A DNA stretch of 64,000 nucleotides from Variovorax sp. ZS18.2.2 (GTDB lineage Bacteria > Pseudomonadota > Gammaproteobacteria > Burkholderiales > Burkholderiaceae_C). Positions 7,783 to 16,020 of this stretch are shown piece after piece (the first letter of the stretch is position 1; each line of letters begins with the position of its first letter). The DNA lies in the NCBI RefSeq assembly GCF_024701975.1, contig NZ_JANLNM010000006.1, positions 1 to 64,000 of the forward strand, given 5' to 3'. A program made the translations under genes and the position numbers. The notes under the pieces were generated by a model. It saw only the letters and a program-made list of their open reading frames with translations. It made no database searches and was not told where the DNA came from.

Positions 7783-9237
7783 ATGAGCAGCAGCAAAACC
7801 AACACCTTCGTCGACCGCTTCGGCCTCTGGTCCGACGACCAGCACGCACAGGCGCGCGAGTTGGTGCGCCGCATCGACAGCGGCGAGGTCGACCTTGTGC
7901 GCTTCGCCTGGCCCGACCAGCACGGCATCCTGCGCGGCAAGACGCTGGTCGCCACCGAGGCGCGCTCGGCGCTGTGGGAAGGCGTGAACCTCACCTCCAC
8001 GCTGCTGGCCAAGGACACCTCGCACAAGACCGTGTTCCCCGTCTTCACCACCAACGGCGGCTTCGCCATCGAGGGCCTGCAGGGCGGCGCGGACTTCACC
8101 ATCGTGGCCGACCCCGCCACCTTCAAGGTGCTGCCGTGGGCGCCGCGCACCGGCTGGATCCTGTGCGACGCCTACATGGCCGACGGCAAGCCCTGCCCCT
8201 TCGCCACGCGGCAGATCCTGCAGCGCGCGGTGCGCCAGCTCGACGAACTCGGGCTCGACTTCATCGCCGGCCTCGAGGTCGAGTTCCACGTCTTCAAGCT
8301 GGACGACGCGCGCATGGGCCTGGCCGATTCGGGCCAGCCCGGCGAGCCGCCGCGCGTGTCGCTGCTCTCGCACGGCCACCAGTACCTGACCGAGCTGCGC
8401 TACGACCGCGTCGACGGGCTGATGGAGCTGCTGCGCTCGAACCTCATCGCGCTGGGTCTCCCGCTGCGCTCGCTGGAAATCGAATTCGGCCCGAGCCAGT
8501 TCGAGCTGACCTTCGGCCCCACGGCCGGCGTGATGCCCGCGGACACCATGGTGCTGCTGCGCAGCGCGATCAAGCAGATCTGCCAGCGCGCCGGGCTGCA
8601 CGCCAGCTTCATGTGCCGGCCGAAGATTCCGAACGTGATGTCCAGCGGCTGGCACCTGCACCAGTCGCTGCGGCGCAAGAGCGACGGCGTGAATGCGTTC
8701 ATGCCCGAGGCCGCAGGCCAGGACCTGAGCGAGATCGGCATGCACTACCTCGGCGGCCTGAAGGCGCATGCCTGTGGCGCGGCCGCGCTCGCGAGCCCCA
8801 CGATCAACGGCTATCGGCGCTACCGCCCCTTCTCGCTCGCGCCCGACCGCGCGATCTGGGCGCGGGACAACCGCGGCGCGATGCTGCGCGTGCTCGGCGG
8901 CGTGGGGCAGAACGCATCGCGCATCGAGAACCGTGTGGGGGAGCCAACAGCGAATCCGTACCTGTACCTCGCATCGCAGCTGTTCTCGGGGCTCGACGGC
9001 ATTCGCCACAAGACCGACCCGGGTCCCTCGGCCGATGCGCCGTATGAAACGCCGGCCGAACACCTGCCGCGTTCGTTGAGCGATGCCCTCGCCTGCCTCC
9101 GCAAGGACGACATGCTCAACACCCAGATGGGCAAGGTCTTCATCGACTACCTCTGCCACATCAAGGAAGCGGAAATCGCCCGCTTCAACCTCGAAGTCTC
9201 CGAGTGGGAGCACCGCGAGTACTTCGACATGTTCTGA
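7783..9237 (+). CDS. Glutamine-synthetase-family ligase
   Basis: A 484-residue member of the glutamine synthetase superfamily. It retains the metal-binding Glu pair in GLEVEFHVF (residues 165 and 167), the SGWHLHQSL signature, the ATP/phosphate segment RAIWARDNR and the RIENRVGEPTANPYLY segment. The N-terminal part is divergent from housekeeping GlnA and it lacks the adenylylation-type C-terminus. In this operon it more likely makes a gamma-glutamyl amide of an amine substrate or another acyl-amide bond, as the GS-like enzymes of aniline and isopropylamine degradation do, than assimilates ammonia. It sits between the oxygenase (11-bp gap) and the ferredoxin (5-bp gap). Function is inference from family and context. 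Confidence 0.85.
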   Translation: MSSSKTNTFVDRFGLWSDDQHAQARELVRRIDSGEVDLVRFAWPDQHGILRGKTLVATEARSALWEGVNLTSTLLAKDTSHKTVFPVFTTNGGFAIEGLQGGADFTIVADPATFKVLPWAPRTGWILCDAYMADGKPCPFATRQILQRAVRQLDELGLDFIAGLEVEFHVFKLDDARMGLADSGQPGEPPRVSLLSHGHQYLTELRYDRVDGLMELLRSNLIALGLPLRSLEIEFGPSQFELTFGPTAGVMPADTMVLLRSAIKQICQRAGLHASFMCRPKIPNVMSSGWHLHQSLRRKSDGVNAFMPEAAGQDLSEIGMHYLGGLKAHACGAAALASPTINGYRRYRPFSLAPDRAIWARDNRGAMLRVLGGVGQNASRIENRVGEPTANPYLYLASQLFSGLDGIRHKTDPGPSADAPYETPAEHLPRSLSDALACLRKDDMLNTQMGKVFIDYLCHIKEAEIARFNLEVSEWEHREYFDMF

Positions 9238-9242
9238 ACCCC

Positions 9243-9566
9243 ATGCCCACAATCCACTACATCCTCAAGGACGGCACCACCCGCGCGGTCGACGCCAAGA
9301 TCGGCGTCAGCGTCATGGAAACCGCCATCCGCGGCAACGTGCGCGGCATCGATGCCGAGTGCGGCGGTTGCTGCTCCTGCGCCACCTGCCACGTCTACGT
9401 GGACGAAGCCTTCGCCGACCTGCTGCCATCGCCCGACGACATGGAGAGCGCGCTGCTCGAAGTCGTCGCTTCCGAGCGCCAACCCACCTCGCGCCTGAGC
9501 TGCCAACTCAACGTGACAGCAGCCCTCGACGGCCTGAGGGTGCGCGTTCCAGAGACACAGGTCTGA
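9243..9566 (+). CDS. 2Fe-2S ferredoxin, adrenodoxin/putidaredoxin type
   Basis: A 107-residue ferredoxin. Cluster ligands follow the C-x5-C-x2-C-x37-C spacing of the vertebrate-type group: Cys40, Cys46, Cys49 and Cys87, with two extra cysteines at 43 and 44. It starts 5 bases after the GS-like gene, so translation is probably coupled. It is the expected electron donor to the Rieske oxygenase. The absence of a ferredoxin reductase gene anywhere in the operon means a host flavoprotein must reduce it. Role as donor is inference. Confidence 0.93.
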   Translation: MPTIHYILKDGTTRAVDAKIGVSVMETAIRGNVRGIDAECGGCCSCATCHVYVDEAFADLLPSPDDMESALLEVVASERQPTSRLSCQLNVTAALDGLRVRVPETQV

Positions 9567-9614
9567 CGCACACTCGCCCGCTCCGCATCCATTCCACCTG
9601 AAAGGCGTTTTTCC

Positions 9615-10814
9615 ATGACGACGATGACGAAGAGAACCGTTCTCTCGACCCTCCTGCTCGCCGGCTTCGGCATGCTGGGCTCCGTGGCCGCGCACGCTGC
9701 CGACGAGCCGCTGCGCATCGGCCTCATTGCCACCTACTCCGGCCCGTACGCCGACTACGGCCGCCAGTTCGATGCCGGCATCGCGCTGTACCTGAAAGAG
9801 CACGGCGGCAAGGTGGGCGGGCGCACCGTCGAGATCATCAAGAAAGACACCGCCGGCCCCGCACCCGATGCCGCCAAGCGCATCGCGCAGGAGCTGGTCG
9901 TGCGCGACAAGGTGAGCATCCTCACCGGCCTGGACTTCAGCCCCAACGCGTACGCCGTCGGCGCCATCGCCACGCAGGCCAAGATCCCAACCATCGTGAT
10001 GAACGCGGCCTCCTCGGCCATCACCAGCAGTTCGCCCTACATCGCGCGGCTGTCGTTCACCGTGCAGCAGGTCACCGACCCGATGGCGCGCTTCATGCTC
10101 AGGGAAGGCATCAAGGACGCCTACACCGTGGTCGCCGACTATGCCTCGGGCGTCGATGCCGAAACCGCGTTCAAGAAAACCTTCACCACCGGCGGCGGCA
10201 AGGTCTCGGGCGAGGTGCGTACGCCGATGAACAACCCCGACTTCTCGGCCTACGTGCAGCGCATCAAGGACGCCAAGCCCCAGGCCGTGTTCTTCTTCTT
10301 TCCCTCGGGCGTGATGCCGCCGGCCTTCCTCAAGGTGTGGAAGGAGCGCGGCATGGAACAGGCCGGCATCAAGCTCTACGCCACCGGCGAAGCGACCGAC
10401 GACAGCTACCTCGACGCCACCGGCGACGTGGCGCTCGGCCTCGTCACCAGCCACCACTACTCGTTCGCGCACAACTCGCCGAAGAACCAGAAGTTCGTGA
10501 AGGACTTCGCCGCCGACAACGGCGCCAAGCTGCGCCCCAGCTACTTCGCCGTGACCGCCTACGACGCCATGGCCGCCATCGACCTCACGCTGCAAAAGAC
10601 CAAGGGCGACGCCAGCGGCGACAAGTTCATGGATGCGCTGCGCGGCCTGCGCTTCGAGAGCCCGCGCGGCCCGATCGAGGTCGACCCGCTCACCCGCGAC
10701 ATCGTGCAGACGGTCTACATCCGCAAGACCGAGCGCGTGAACGGCCAGCTGGTGAACGTGGAGTTCGACAAGTTCGACCGCGTGAAGGACCCGGCCAAGG
10801 AAAGCTCGAACTGA
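9615..10814 (+). CDS. Branched-chain-amino-acid-type ABC binding protein
   Basis: A 399-residue periplasmic binding protein of the LivJ/type I fold. Residues 1-31 form a Sec signal peptide ending AAHA. The mature start, EPLRIGLIATYSGPYADYG, is characteristic of the family. It lies 48 bases after the ferredoxin and precedes its own permease and ATPase genes. Between it and livH is a 203-bp gap with a large hairpin, which may raise binding-protein expression relative to the membrane components. In catabolic operons LivJ-like proteins often bind aromatic or organic acids, so the ligand is probably the substrate of the oxygenase or of the ligase. Confidence 0.93.
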   Translation: MTTMTKRTVLSTLLLAGFGMLGSVAAHAADEPLRIGLIATYSGPYADYGRQFDAGIALYLKEHGGKVGGRTVEIIKKDTAGPAPDAAKRIAQELVVRDKVSILTGLDFSPNAYAVGAIATQAKIPTIVMNAASSAITSSSPYIARLSFTVQQVTDPMARFMLREGIKDAYTVVADYASGVDAETAFKKTFTTGGGKVSGEVRTPMNNPDFSAYVQRIKDAKPQAVFFFFPSGVMPPAFLKVWKERGMEQAGIKLYATGEATDDSYLDATGDVALGLVTSHHYSFAHNSPKNQKFVKDFAADNGAKLRPSYFAVTAYDAMAAIDLTLQKTKGDASGDKFMDALRGLRFESPRGPIEVDPLTRDIVQTVYIRKTERVNGQLVNVEFDKFDRVKDPAKESSN

Positions 10815-10869
10815 GAAGGTGTGAACGAACCCGCCATGCCCGCTCATCCCACCCAGACACGCCTACTCG

Positions 10870-10918
10870 GCGTTGCAAATGCTCGCCATAGCCCGAGCTA
10901 TGGCTGCGCTTTGCGCCT
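10870..10918. repeat. Intercistronic palindromic hairpin (REP-like)
   Basis: A perfect inner stem CCATAGC/GCTATGG (10887-10893 and 10898-10904) closes a CCGA loop. Partly complementary outer arms, beginning GGCG at 10870 and ending GCGCC at 10918, extend it. It lies between the binding-protein and permease genes and has no T tract. Such hairpins usually protect the upstream message from 3' exonucleases or attenuate transcription. I recall similar intergenic elements repeated in Comamonadaceae genomes, but the window holds one copy. Confidence 0.6.
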
Positions 10919-11017
10919 TGATTGGGCGCGCCTGGGCGGGCTGCTCGGGCACGCCGAATTCATTCACACCTTCTGAGCACATCGGCACGCCGCAAGCAGC
11001 ACAGCAACAGGAGGCCC

Positions 11018-11878
11018 ATGGGCATCGTGATCTTCGACGGGGTGGCCTACGGCATGCTCCTGTTCCTCATCGGCGTGGGCCTGTCCATCACGATGGGGCT
11101 GATGAATTTCGTCAACCTCGCGCACGGCAGTTTCGCGATGGTGGGCGGCTATGCGGCGAGCCTGCTGATGAACCACTGGGGGCTCGGCTTCGGGCTCTCT
11201 CTCGCGGCCGCCTTCGTGTCCGCGGCGCTGGTAGGCGCGGTGCTGGAGTTCGTGTTCTACCGGCGGCTGTACCGCGCGCATCCGCTGGACCAGGTGCTGC
11301 TGTCGATCGGCGTGGTGTTCGTGTCGATCGCCGCGTTCACCTACTTCTTCGGGCCGACGATGCAGCCGTTCACGCTGCCGCCGGCGCTAGATGGGCAGGT
11401 GGCCATCGGCGGGCTCGAGGTGGGCCGCTACCGACTCTTCCTGATCGTCTGCGGCGTGGCCGTGCTGGCTGCCCTGCTGCTCGTGCTGGGCAAGACGCGC
11501 TACGGCGCGATGGTGCGCGCGGCGGTGGACAACCAGCGCGTGGCCGGCGGCACCGGCATTCATGTGCAGCGCCTTTTCTTCCTGACCTTCTCGCTGGGCT
11601 GCGGCCTCGCGGGCCTGGGTGGTGCGCTGAGCCTGGGCATGCTGGGGCTGGAGCCATCGTTCCCGCTCAAGTACCTCGTCTACTTCCTGATGGTGGTGTG
11701 CGTGGGCGGTGCGGGCACCGTCACCGGGCCGTTCATCGCGGCGCTGCTGGTCGGCATCGTCGACGTGGCGGGCAAGTACTACTGGCCTGAGGCGGGCGCC
11801 TTTCTCATCTATGTCTTCATGATCGTCATGCTGCTTGTGCGGCCCAACGGCATCGTCGCGAAGAAGGGGCTCGCATGA
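11018..11878 (+). CDS. livH: ABC transporter permease, LivH type
   Basis: A 286-residue integral membrane permease with about eight hydrophobic helices. It has the LivH signatures GLMNFVNLAHGSFAMVGGY near the N-terminus and FLMVVCVGGAGTVTGPF towards the C-terminus. The start at 11018 is set by AGGAGG just upstream; earlier in-frame starts lie in the hairpin gap. Its last four bases overlap the livM start. It forms the transmembrane channel with LivM. Confidence 0.93.
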   Translation: MGIVIFDGVAYGMLLFLIGVGLSITMGLMNFVNLAHGSFAMVGGYAASLLMNHWGLGFGLSLAAAFVSAALVGAVLEFVFYRRLYRAHPLDQVLLSIGVVFVSIAAFTYFFGPTMQPFTLPPALDGQVAIGGLEVGRYRLFLIVCGVAVLAALLLVLGKTRYGAMVRAAVDNQRVAGGTGIHVQRLFFLTFSLGCGLAGLGGALSLGMLGLEPSFPLKYLVYFLMVVCVGGAGTVTGPFIAALLVGIVDVAGKYYWPEAGAFLIYVFMIVMLLVRPNGIVAKKGLA

Positions 11879-12837
11879 AAGCCCTCACCGTTTCTCCCGC
11901 GCAGTTGCGCATCGCCGAGGTCGCCTTCTGGCTCGCGCTCGCGTCCAGCTTCTTCCTCTTGCCTGACAAGCTCACGCTGATGAGCCAGATCATGATCTTC
12001 GGGCTCTTCGCCGTGTCGCTGGACATGGCGCTCGGCTACGCGGGCATCCTCACCGTCGGCCATGCCGCCTTCTTCGGCGCGGGCGCCTACGCGGCCGGCC
12101 TGCTCGCCAAGTACGGCTGGAGCGAGCCCTTCACCGGCCTTGCGTTCGCGCTGGTCGTGAGCGGCCTGCTCGGCTATGTGCTCAGCTATCTCGTCGTGCG
12201 CGGCGCCGACCTCACGCGGCTGATGATCACCATCGGCGTGTGCGTGCTGCTGTACGAACTGGCCAACCGGCTATCGGGCATCACGGGCGGCACCGACGGG
12301 CTGCAGGGCGTGGTCATCGCGCCGGTGCTCGGCCTCTTCGACTTCGACCTCTACGGCAAGACCGCATTCGGCTACGCCTTCGGCGTGGTACTCGCGATGT
12401 TCCTCCTGGTGCGGCTGGTGCTGCGCTCGCCGTTCGGCCTGGCGCTGCGCGGCATCCACGACAGCCGCAAGCGCATGACCGCCATCGGCTCGCCGGTCGA
12501 GGCGCGCCTGCGCATGGCCTACGCCTTCTCGGCCGCGGTGGCCGGCGTGGCAGGCGCGCTGCTCGCGCAGACCACGCAGTTCGTCGGCATCGAATCGATC
12601 GGCTTCAACCGCTCGGCCGAAGTGCTGATCATCCTGGTGCTCGGCGGCACCGGGCGCCTGTACGGCGGGATGATCGGCGCCATCGTCTACATGCTGGTGC
12701 ACGACTGGTTCGCGGACATGAACCCGCAGTACTGGATGTTCTGGCTCGGCATCTTTTTGATCGCAGCGGTGATGCTGGGGCGCGGCGGGATCATGGGCGC
12801 GCTCTCGCGCTTCGTGCGGATGGGGAAGGCGCGATGA
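11875..12837 (+). CDS. livM: ABC transporter permease, LivM type
   Basis: A 320-residue permease with eight to ten membrane helices and the LivM segment GYAGILTVGHAAFFGAGAYA at about residues 52-71. The start overlaps the livH stop as ATGA and its own stop overlaps the livG start, so the four genes are translationally coupled. It completes the heterodimeric channel. Confidence 0.93.
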   Translation: MKALTVSPAQLRIAEVAFWLALASSFFLLPDKLTLMSQIMIFGLFAVSLDMALGYAGILTVGHAAFFGAGAYAAGLLAKYGWSEPFTGLAFALVVSGLLGYVLSYLVVRGADLTRLMITIGVCVLLYELANRLSGITGGTDGLQGVVIAPVLGLFDFDLYGKTAFGYAFGVVLAMFLLVRLVLRSPFGLALRGIHDSRKRMTAIGSPVEARLRMAYAFSAAVAGVAGALLAQTTQFVGIESIGFNRSAEVLIILVLGGTGRLYGGMIGAIVYMLVHDWFADMNPQYWMFWLGIFLIAAVMLGRGGIMGALSRFVRMGKAR

Positions 12838-13601
12838 GCTCCACGACGACGCACACCCTGCGCACCCGCGACCTCGGCATCCGCTTCGGCGCCTTCCAGG
12901 CCGTGAGCGAAGTGAACCTCTCGCTCGAACCCGGCGCGCGGCAGGCACTGATCGGCCCCAACGGCGCAGGCAAGACCACGCTCATCAACCTGCTCACCGG
13001 CGTGTTCAAGCCCACGAGCGGATCGATCCACATGGGCGATCGCGACATCACGCGCCTCTCGGGCGACAAGCGCGCCCGCATGGGCCTGGCGCGCACCTTC
13101 CAGATCAACACGCTGTTCCCGAGCCTCACGCCGCTGCTGTCGGTGGTGCTGGCGATCAGCGAGCGTGAAGGGCTGGGCGCGACCTGGTGGCGACCGCTCA
13201 AGGGCTGCACCGCGGTGTTCGACGAGGCACATGCGCTGCTCGGCACGCTGAAGCTCGACAGCCTTTCCGACGTGCCGGTCTCGGAGCTGGCCTACGGCAA
13301 GCAGCGGCTGCTGGAGATCGCACTCGCGCTCGCCGCCAAGCCCCGCATCCTTCTGCTCGATGAGCCGGCAGCCGGTGTGCCCGAAGGCGAAAGCGGCGAG
13401 CTCTTCGAGGCCATCGCGGCGCTGCCCGACGACATCAGCGTGCTCTTCATCGAGCACGACATGAAGCTCGTGTTCCGCTTCTCGCGCCGGATCTCGGTGC
13501 TGGTGGGCGGCCGCATCCTCACCGAAGGCACGCCCGCCGAGATCGGCGCCGACCCGCGCGTGCGCGAGGTCTACCTTGGAAGCTCCCACCGCCATGCCTG
13601 A
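12834..13601 (+). CDS. livG: ABC transporter ATP-binding protein, LivG type
   Basis: A 255-residue ATPase. The Walker A motif GPNGAGKTT is near residue 41, the signature region is degenerate (SELAYGKQ) as is usual for LivG, and Walker B is ILLLDEPAAG. The C-terminal extension IGADPRVREVYLG is diagnostic of LivG rather than LivF. The ATG at 12834 overlaps the livM stop by four bases. Confidence 0.93.
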   Translation: MSSTTTHTLRTRDLGIRFGAFQAVSEVNLSLEPGARQALIGPNGAGKTTLINLLTGVFKPTSGSIHMGDRDITRLSGDKRARMGLARTFQINTLFPSLTPLLSVVLAISEREGLGATWWRPLKGCTAVFDEAHALLGTLKLDSLSDVPVSELAYGKQRLLEIALALAAKPRILLLDEPAAGVPEGESGELFEAIAALPDDISVLFIEHDMKLVFRFSRRISVLVGGRILTEGTPAEIGADPRVREVYLGSSHRHA

Positions 13602-14316
13602 AGCGCTCGCCTTCGACCACGTCACCGCCGGCTACGGCAACGCCGTGGTGCTCGACCGCCTCGACTTTTCCCTGCAGCAGGGCGAAAGCCTCGCGATCCT
13701 CGGGCGCAACGGCGTGGGCAAGACCACGCTGCTCGAAACGCTGATGGGCAACACCCGCGTGATGCAGGGCGCGATCCGCTGGCAGGGCGCGGACATCACG
13801 CGCTGGCCCTCGCACCAGCGCGTGCGCGCGGGCCTGGGCTGGGTGCCGCAGGAGCGCGAGGTGTTCCCCTCGCTCACCGTCGAGGAAAACCTCACGGTCA
13901 TCGCGCGACTCGGTGGCTGGAACCTGAAGCGCGTCTACGATTTCTTCCCGCGCCTGCGCGAGCGCCGCGGCAACTACGGCAACCAGCTCTCGGGCGGCGA
14001 ACAGCAGATGCTGGCCATCGGTCGTGCGCTGATGACCAACCCGAAGCTGCTGCTGCTCGACGAGCCGATGGAAGGCCTCGCGCCGATCATCGTGGAGGAG
14101 CTGTCCGCAGCGATCCGGCGGCTCTGCGAATCGGAAGGGCTCGCGTCGATCGTGGTCGAGCAGCACCCGGTGCTCGCGCTGGAGATGACGCACCAGGCCA
14201 TCGTGCTGGAGCGCGGCACCGTGGTGCATGCCGGGCCGAGCGCGGGGCTCGCGGCCGACAAGGGACTGCTCGAAGGGCTGCTGGGCGTGGGGATTGCCGA
14301 GGACGTGGCGGGTTGA
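13594..14316 (+). CDS. livF: ABC transporter ATP-binding protein, LivF type
   Basis: A 240-residue ATPase with Walker A GRNGVGKTT, signature LSGGEQQ and Walker B LLLLDEPMEGL. The ATG at 13594 overlaps livG by eight bases; a TTG at 13576 would add six residues. It is the last gene of the operon and is convergent with a membrane protein 15 bases on. No intrinsic terminator is visible in that gap. Confidence 0.92.
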   Translation: MPEALAFDHVTAGYGNAVVLDRLDFSLQQGESLAILGRNGVGKTTLLETLMGNTRVMQGAIRWQGADITRWPSHQRVRAGLGWVPQEREVFPSLTVEENLTVIARLGGWNLKRVYDFFPRLRERRGNYGNQLSGGEQQMLAIGRALMTNPKLLLLDEPMEGLAPIIVEELSAAIRRLCESEGLASIVVEQHPVLALEMTHQAIVLERGTVVHAGPSAGLAADKGLLEGLLGVGIAEDVAG

Positions 14317-14331
14317 ACTGCGGGTCCGGCG

Positions 14332-14697
14332 TCAGGCCAGGGCTTCCTGCTCCAGGCGCTTCGCGCAGACCGTGAACCGCCATGCGGCCAGGCACGCCGC
14401 CACGAAGCTCAGGGCCCACGAGATGCACAGGTACGCGTACATGATGAAGGCCAGCCCGATCTGCAACACGGGCTTCCAGAACGAAGTGCTGTCGCCGACG
14501 AGGTAGAACTCCGCGAGGGCGTGCACGCCCCACCACACGGCCAGCGGCAGCGCCGCCACGCACAGTCCATAGACGAGGCTGGCAATCACCGGGCCCACGC
14601 GTCCTTGCGCGACGGCGCGGTAGCCGACTTGATAGAGAACGACGCTCAGCACCACAGGGGTTGCCAGGCCGAAGGAAATGCAGAAGTCGAGGACCAT
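14332..14697 (-). CDS. Four-helix membrane protein of unknown function
   Basis: A 121-residue protein made almost entirely of four hydrophobic helices (about residues 5-25, 36-60, 76-96 and 98-112) with short polar loops and a basic, cysteine-containing tail. It is downstream of, and in the same direction as, the orphan binding protein at 14796. Two tandem hairpins separate the two genes, so it may have its own promoter. I do not recognise the family. Confidence 0.75.
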   Translation of the reverse strand: MVLDFCISFGLATPVVLSVVLYQVGYRAVAQGRVGPVIASLVYGLCVAALPLAVWWGVHALAEFYLVGDSTSFWKPVLQIGLAFIMYAYLCISWALSFVAACLAAWRFTVCAKRLEQEALA

Positions 14698-14735
14698 GCG
14701 CGCACTGTAAGGTCGCGCCCCTTGGAAACAGGCTG

Positions 14736-14785
14736 GCGTCCACCGGAGTACCGATGGACGCTACCGCGAGCCGGAGCTCGCGGTA
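14736..14785. repeat. Two abutting GC-rich hairpins
   Basis: Hairpin one pairs GCGTCCA (14736-14742) with TGGACGC (14755-14761), continuing after one mismatch with CGG/CCG around an AGTA loop. Hairpin two is a perfect 10-bp stem, TACCGCGAGC (14762-14771) with GCTCGCGGTA (14776-14785), around a CGGA loop. They start 10 bases after the binding-protein stop on the minus strand. No T run follows, so they look like a 3'-end stabiliser or Rho-associated structure rather than a standard terminator. Confidence 0.6.
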
Positions 14786-14795
14786 CGAACCCGGA

Positions 14796-15953
14796 TCAGC
14801 TCAACATCTGCCCGCGGCTGCCGATCACGGCCACATCCACGAACTGGCCGCCTTCGCGGTTCGTGCGGCCATAGCTGAGCTTCATCCCGCCCAGGTCGAA
14901 GTTCTCGATGCTGGCCATGCCCGCCATCACCGAGGCGCGCGTGGGCGAGCCGCCCGAGCGGCGCAGGCCCTCGGCGAGCACGGCGGCGTTGATGTAGCCC
15001 TCCAGGCTCGTGAGCGAGAAATCCTTGGTGCCGTTGGCCACCATGTCGGCCTGGTAGCGGCGCACGATTTCGAACTTGGTCGAGTACGGCGAGGGCACCA
15101 CGATCACGAAGCCCAGGCCCCGTGCGAGGTCGCCCATCGCGGCCAGCGCGCTGGCGGTGATCGAGAGACCGTAGGCCGAGCTGTTGCCGCCGGCATCGCG
15201 CAGCGCCTTCATGAAGACCGGCGCCGTGCCGGCCAGGCCGATGATGATGACCTGCGGCTTGGCCTTGGCGATGGCTTCGGCCGCGGGGCCGACTTCCATG
15301 CTGGTGGTATTGGGCGTGGTCGCGATGACCGCCGGCTCCAGCTTCGCCTTCGCGAGCGCAGTCTTGAACGCCGCCAGCACCGACTGGCCCAGCGGGTCGT
15401 TCGAATGCACGAGGCCGATGCGGCTCTGGCCCAGCACGGCCGCCGTGGTCACCAGCTTTTCGACTTCCTGGTCGTAGTTCACGCGCACCCAGAAGGTGTT
15501 GGGCGCGGTCTTCTTGCGCAGCGCGACAGTGCCGGTGATCGGACCCACCACGGCCATGCCGGGCACGGCGTCCATCACTTCGGAAGTCTGGCGGGTGCCC
15601 AGCGGGTGCAGCAGCGCGAGCACCGAGCTGTCCTTCTCGAAGGCCAGCGCGTTGGCCTTGGCCACTTCGGGCTTGAAGGTGTCGTCGGCCATGACCAGCT
15701 CGACCTTGGTGCCGTTGAGGCCGCCCGACTTGTTCAGCGCATTGAAGAACGCGCTCGAACCCTGGAAGAGCCCCTGGCCGTTGGCCTTCTCGACGCTGCT
15801 GTTGTCGAAGGTGGTCCCGATGCGGATCGGCTTGCCCTGCGCGAAGGCCGGCATGCCCAGGCCCGCGGCGGCGGTTGCGGCCAGGCCGGTCAGCACACGG
15901 CGACGGCTGGCGGAGGGCGGCGCGAGGAACACGCGCGGCTCGGGAACGGTCAT
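14796..15953 (-). CDS. Orphan ABC substrate-binding protein (LivJ-like), Tat-type signal
   Basis: A 385-residue type I periplasmic binding protein. The start at 15953 follows GGGGAG at good spacing; an ATG 12 codons upstream has none. The N-terminus contains SRRRVLTGLAAT followed by an alanine-rich core and AFAQG, which fits a twin-arginine signal. The mature part begins GKPIRIGTTFDNSS. No permease or ATPase gene is attached, so it either shares a transporter, possibly the Liv system just upstream, or serves as a sensor. Ligand unknown. Confidence 0.9.
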   Translation of the reverse strand: MTVPEPRVFLAPPSASRRRVLTGLAATAAAGLGMPAFAQGKPIRIGTTFDNSSVEKANGQGLFQGSSAFFNALNKSGGLNGTKVELVMADDTFKPEVAKANALAFEKDSSVLALLHPLGTRQTSEVMDAVPGMAVVGPITGTVALRKKTAPNTFWVRVNYDQEVEKLVTTAAVLGQSRIGLVHSNDPLGQSVLAAFKTALAKAKLEPAVIATTPNTTSMEVGPAAEAIAKAKPQVIIIGLAGTAPVFMKALRDAGGNSSAYGLSITASALAAMGDLARGLGFVIVVPSPYSTKFEIVRRYQADMVANGTKDFSLTSLEGYINAAVLAEGLRRSGGSPTRASVMAGMASIENFDLGGMKLSYGRTNREGGQFVDVAVIGSRGQMLS

Positions 15954-16020
15954 GGTCGATATCTCCCCAATTCGGTGACAAAAGTACACATTTCACTCAG
16001 AAATGTAACGCACCGATCAC

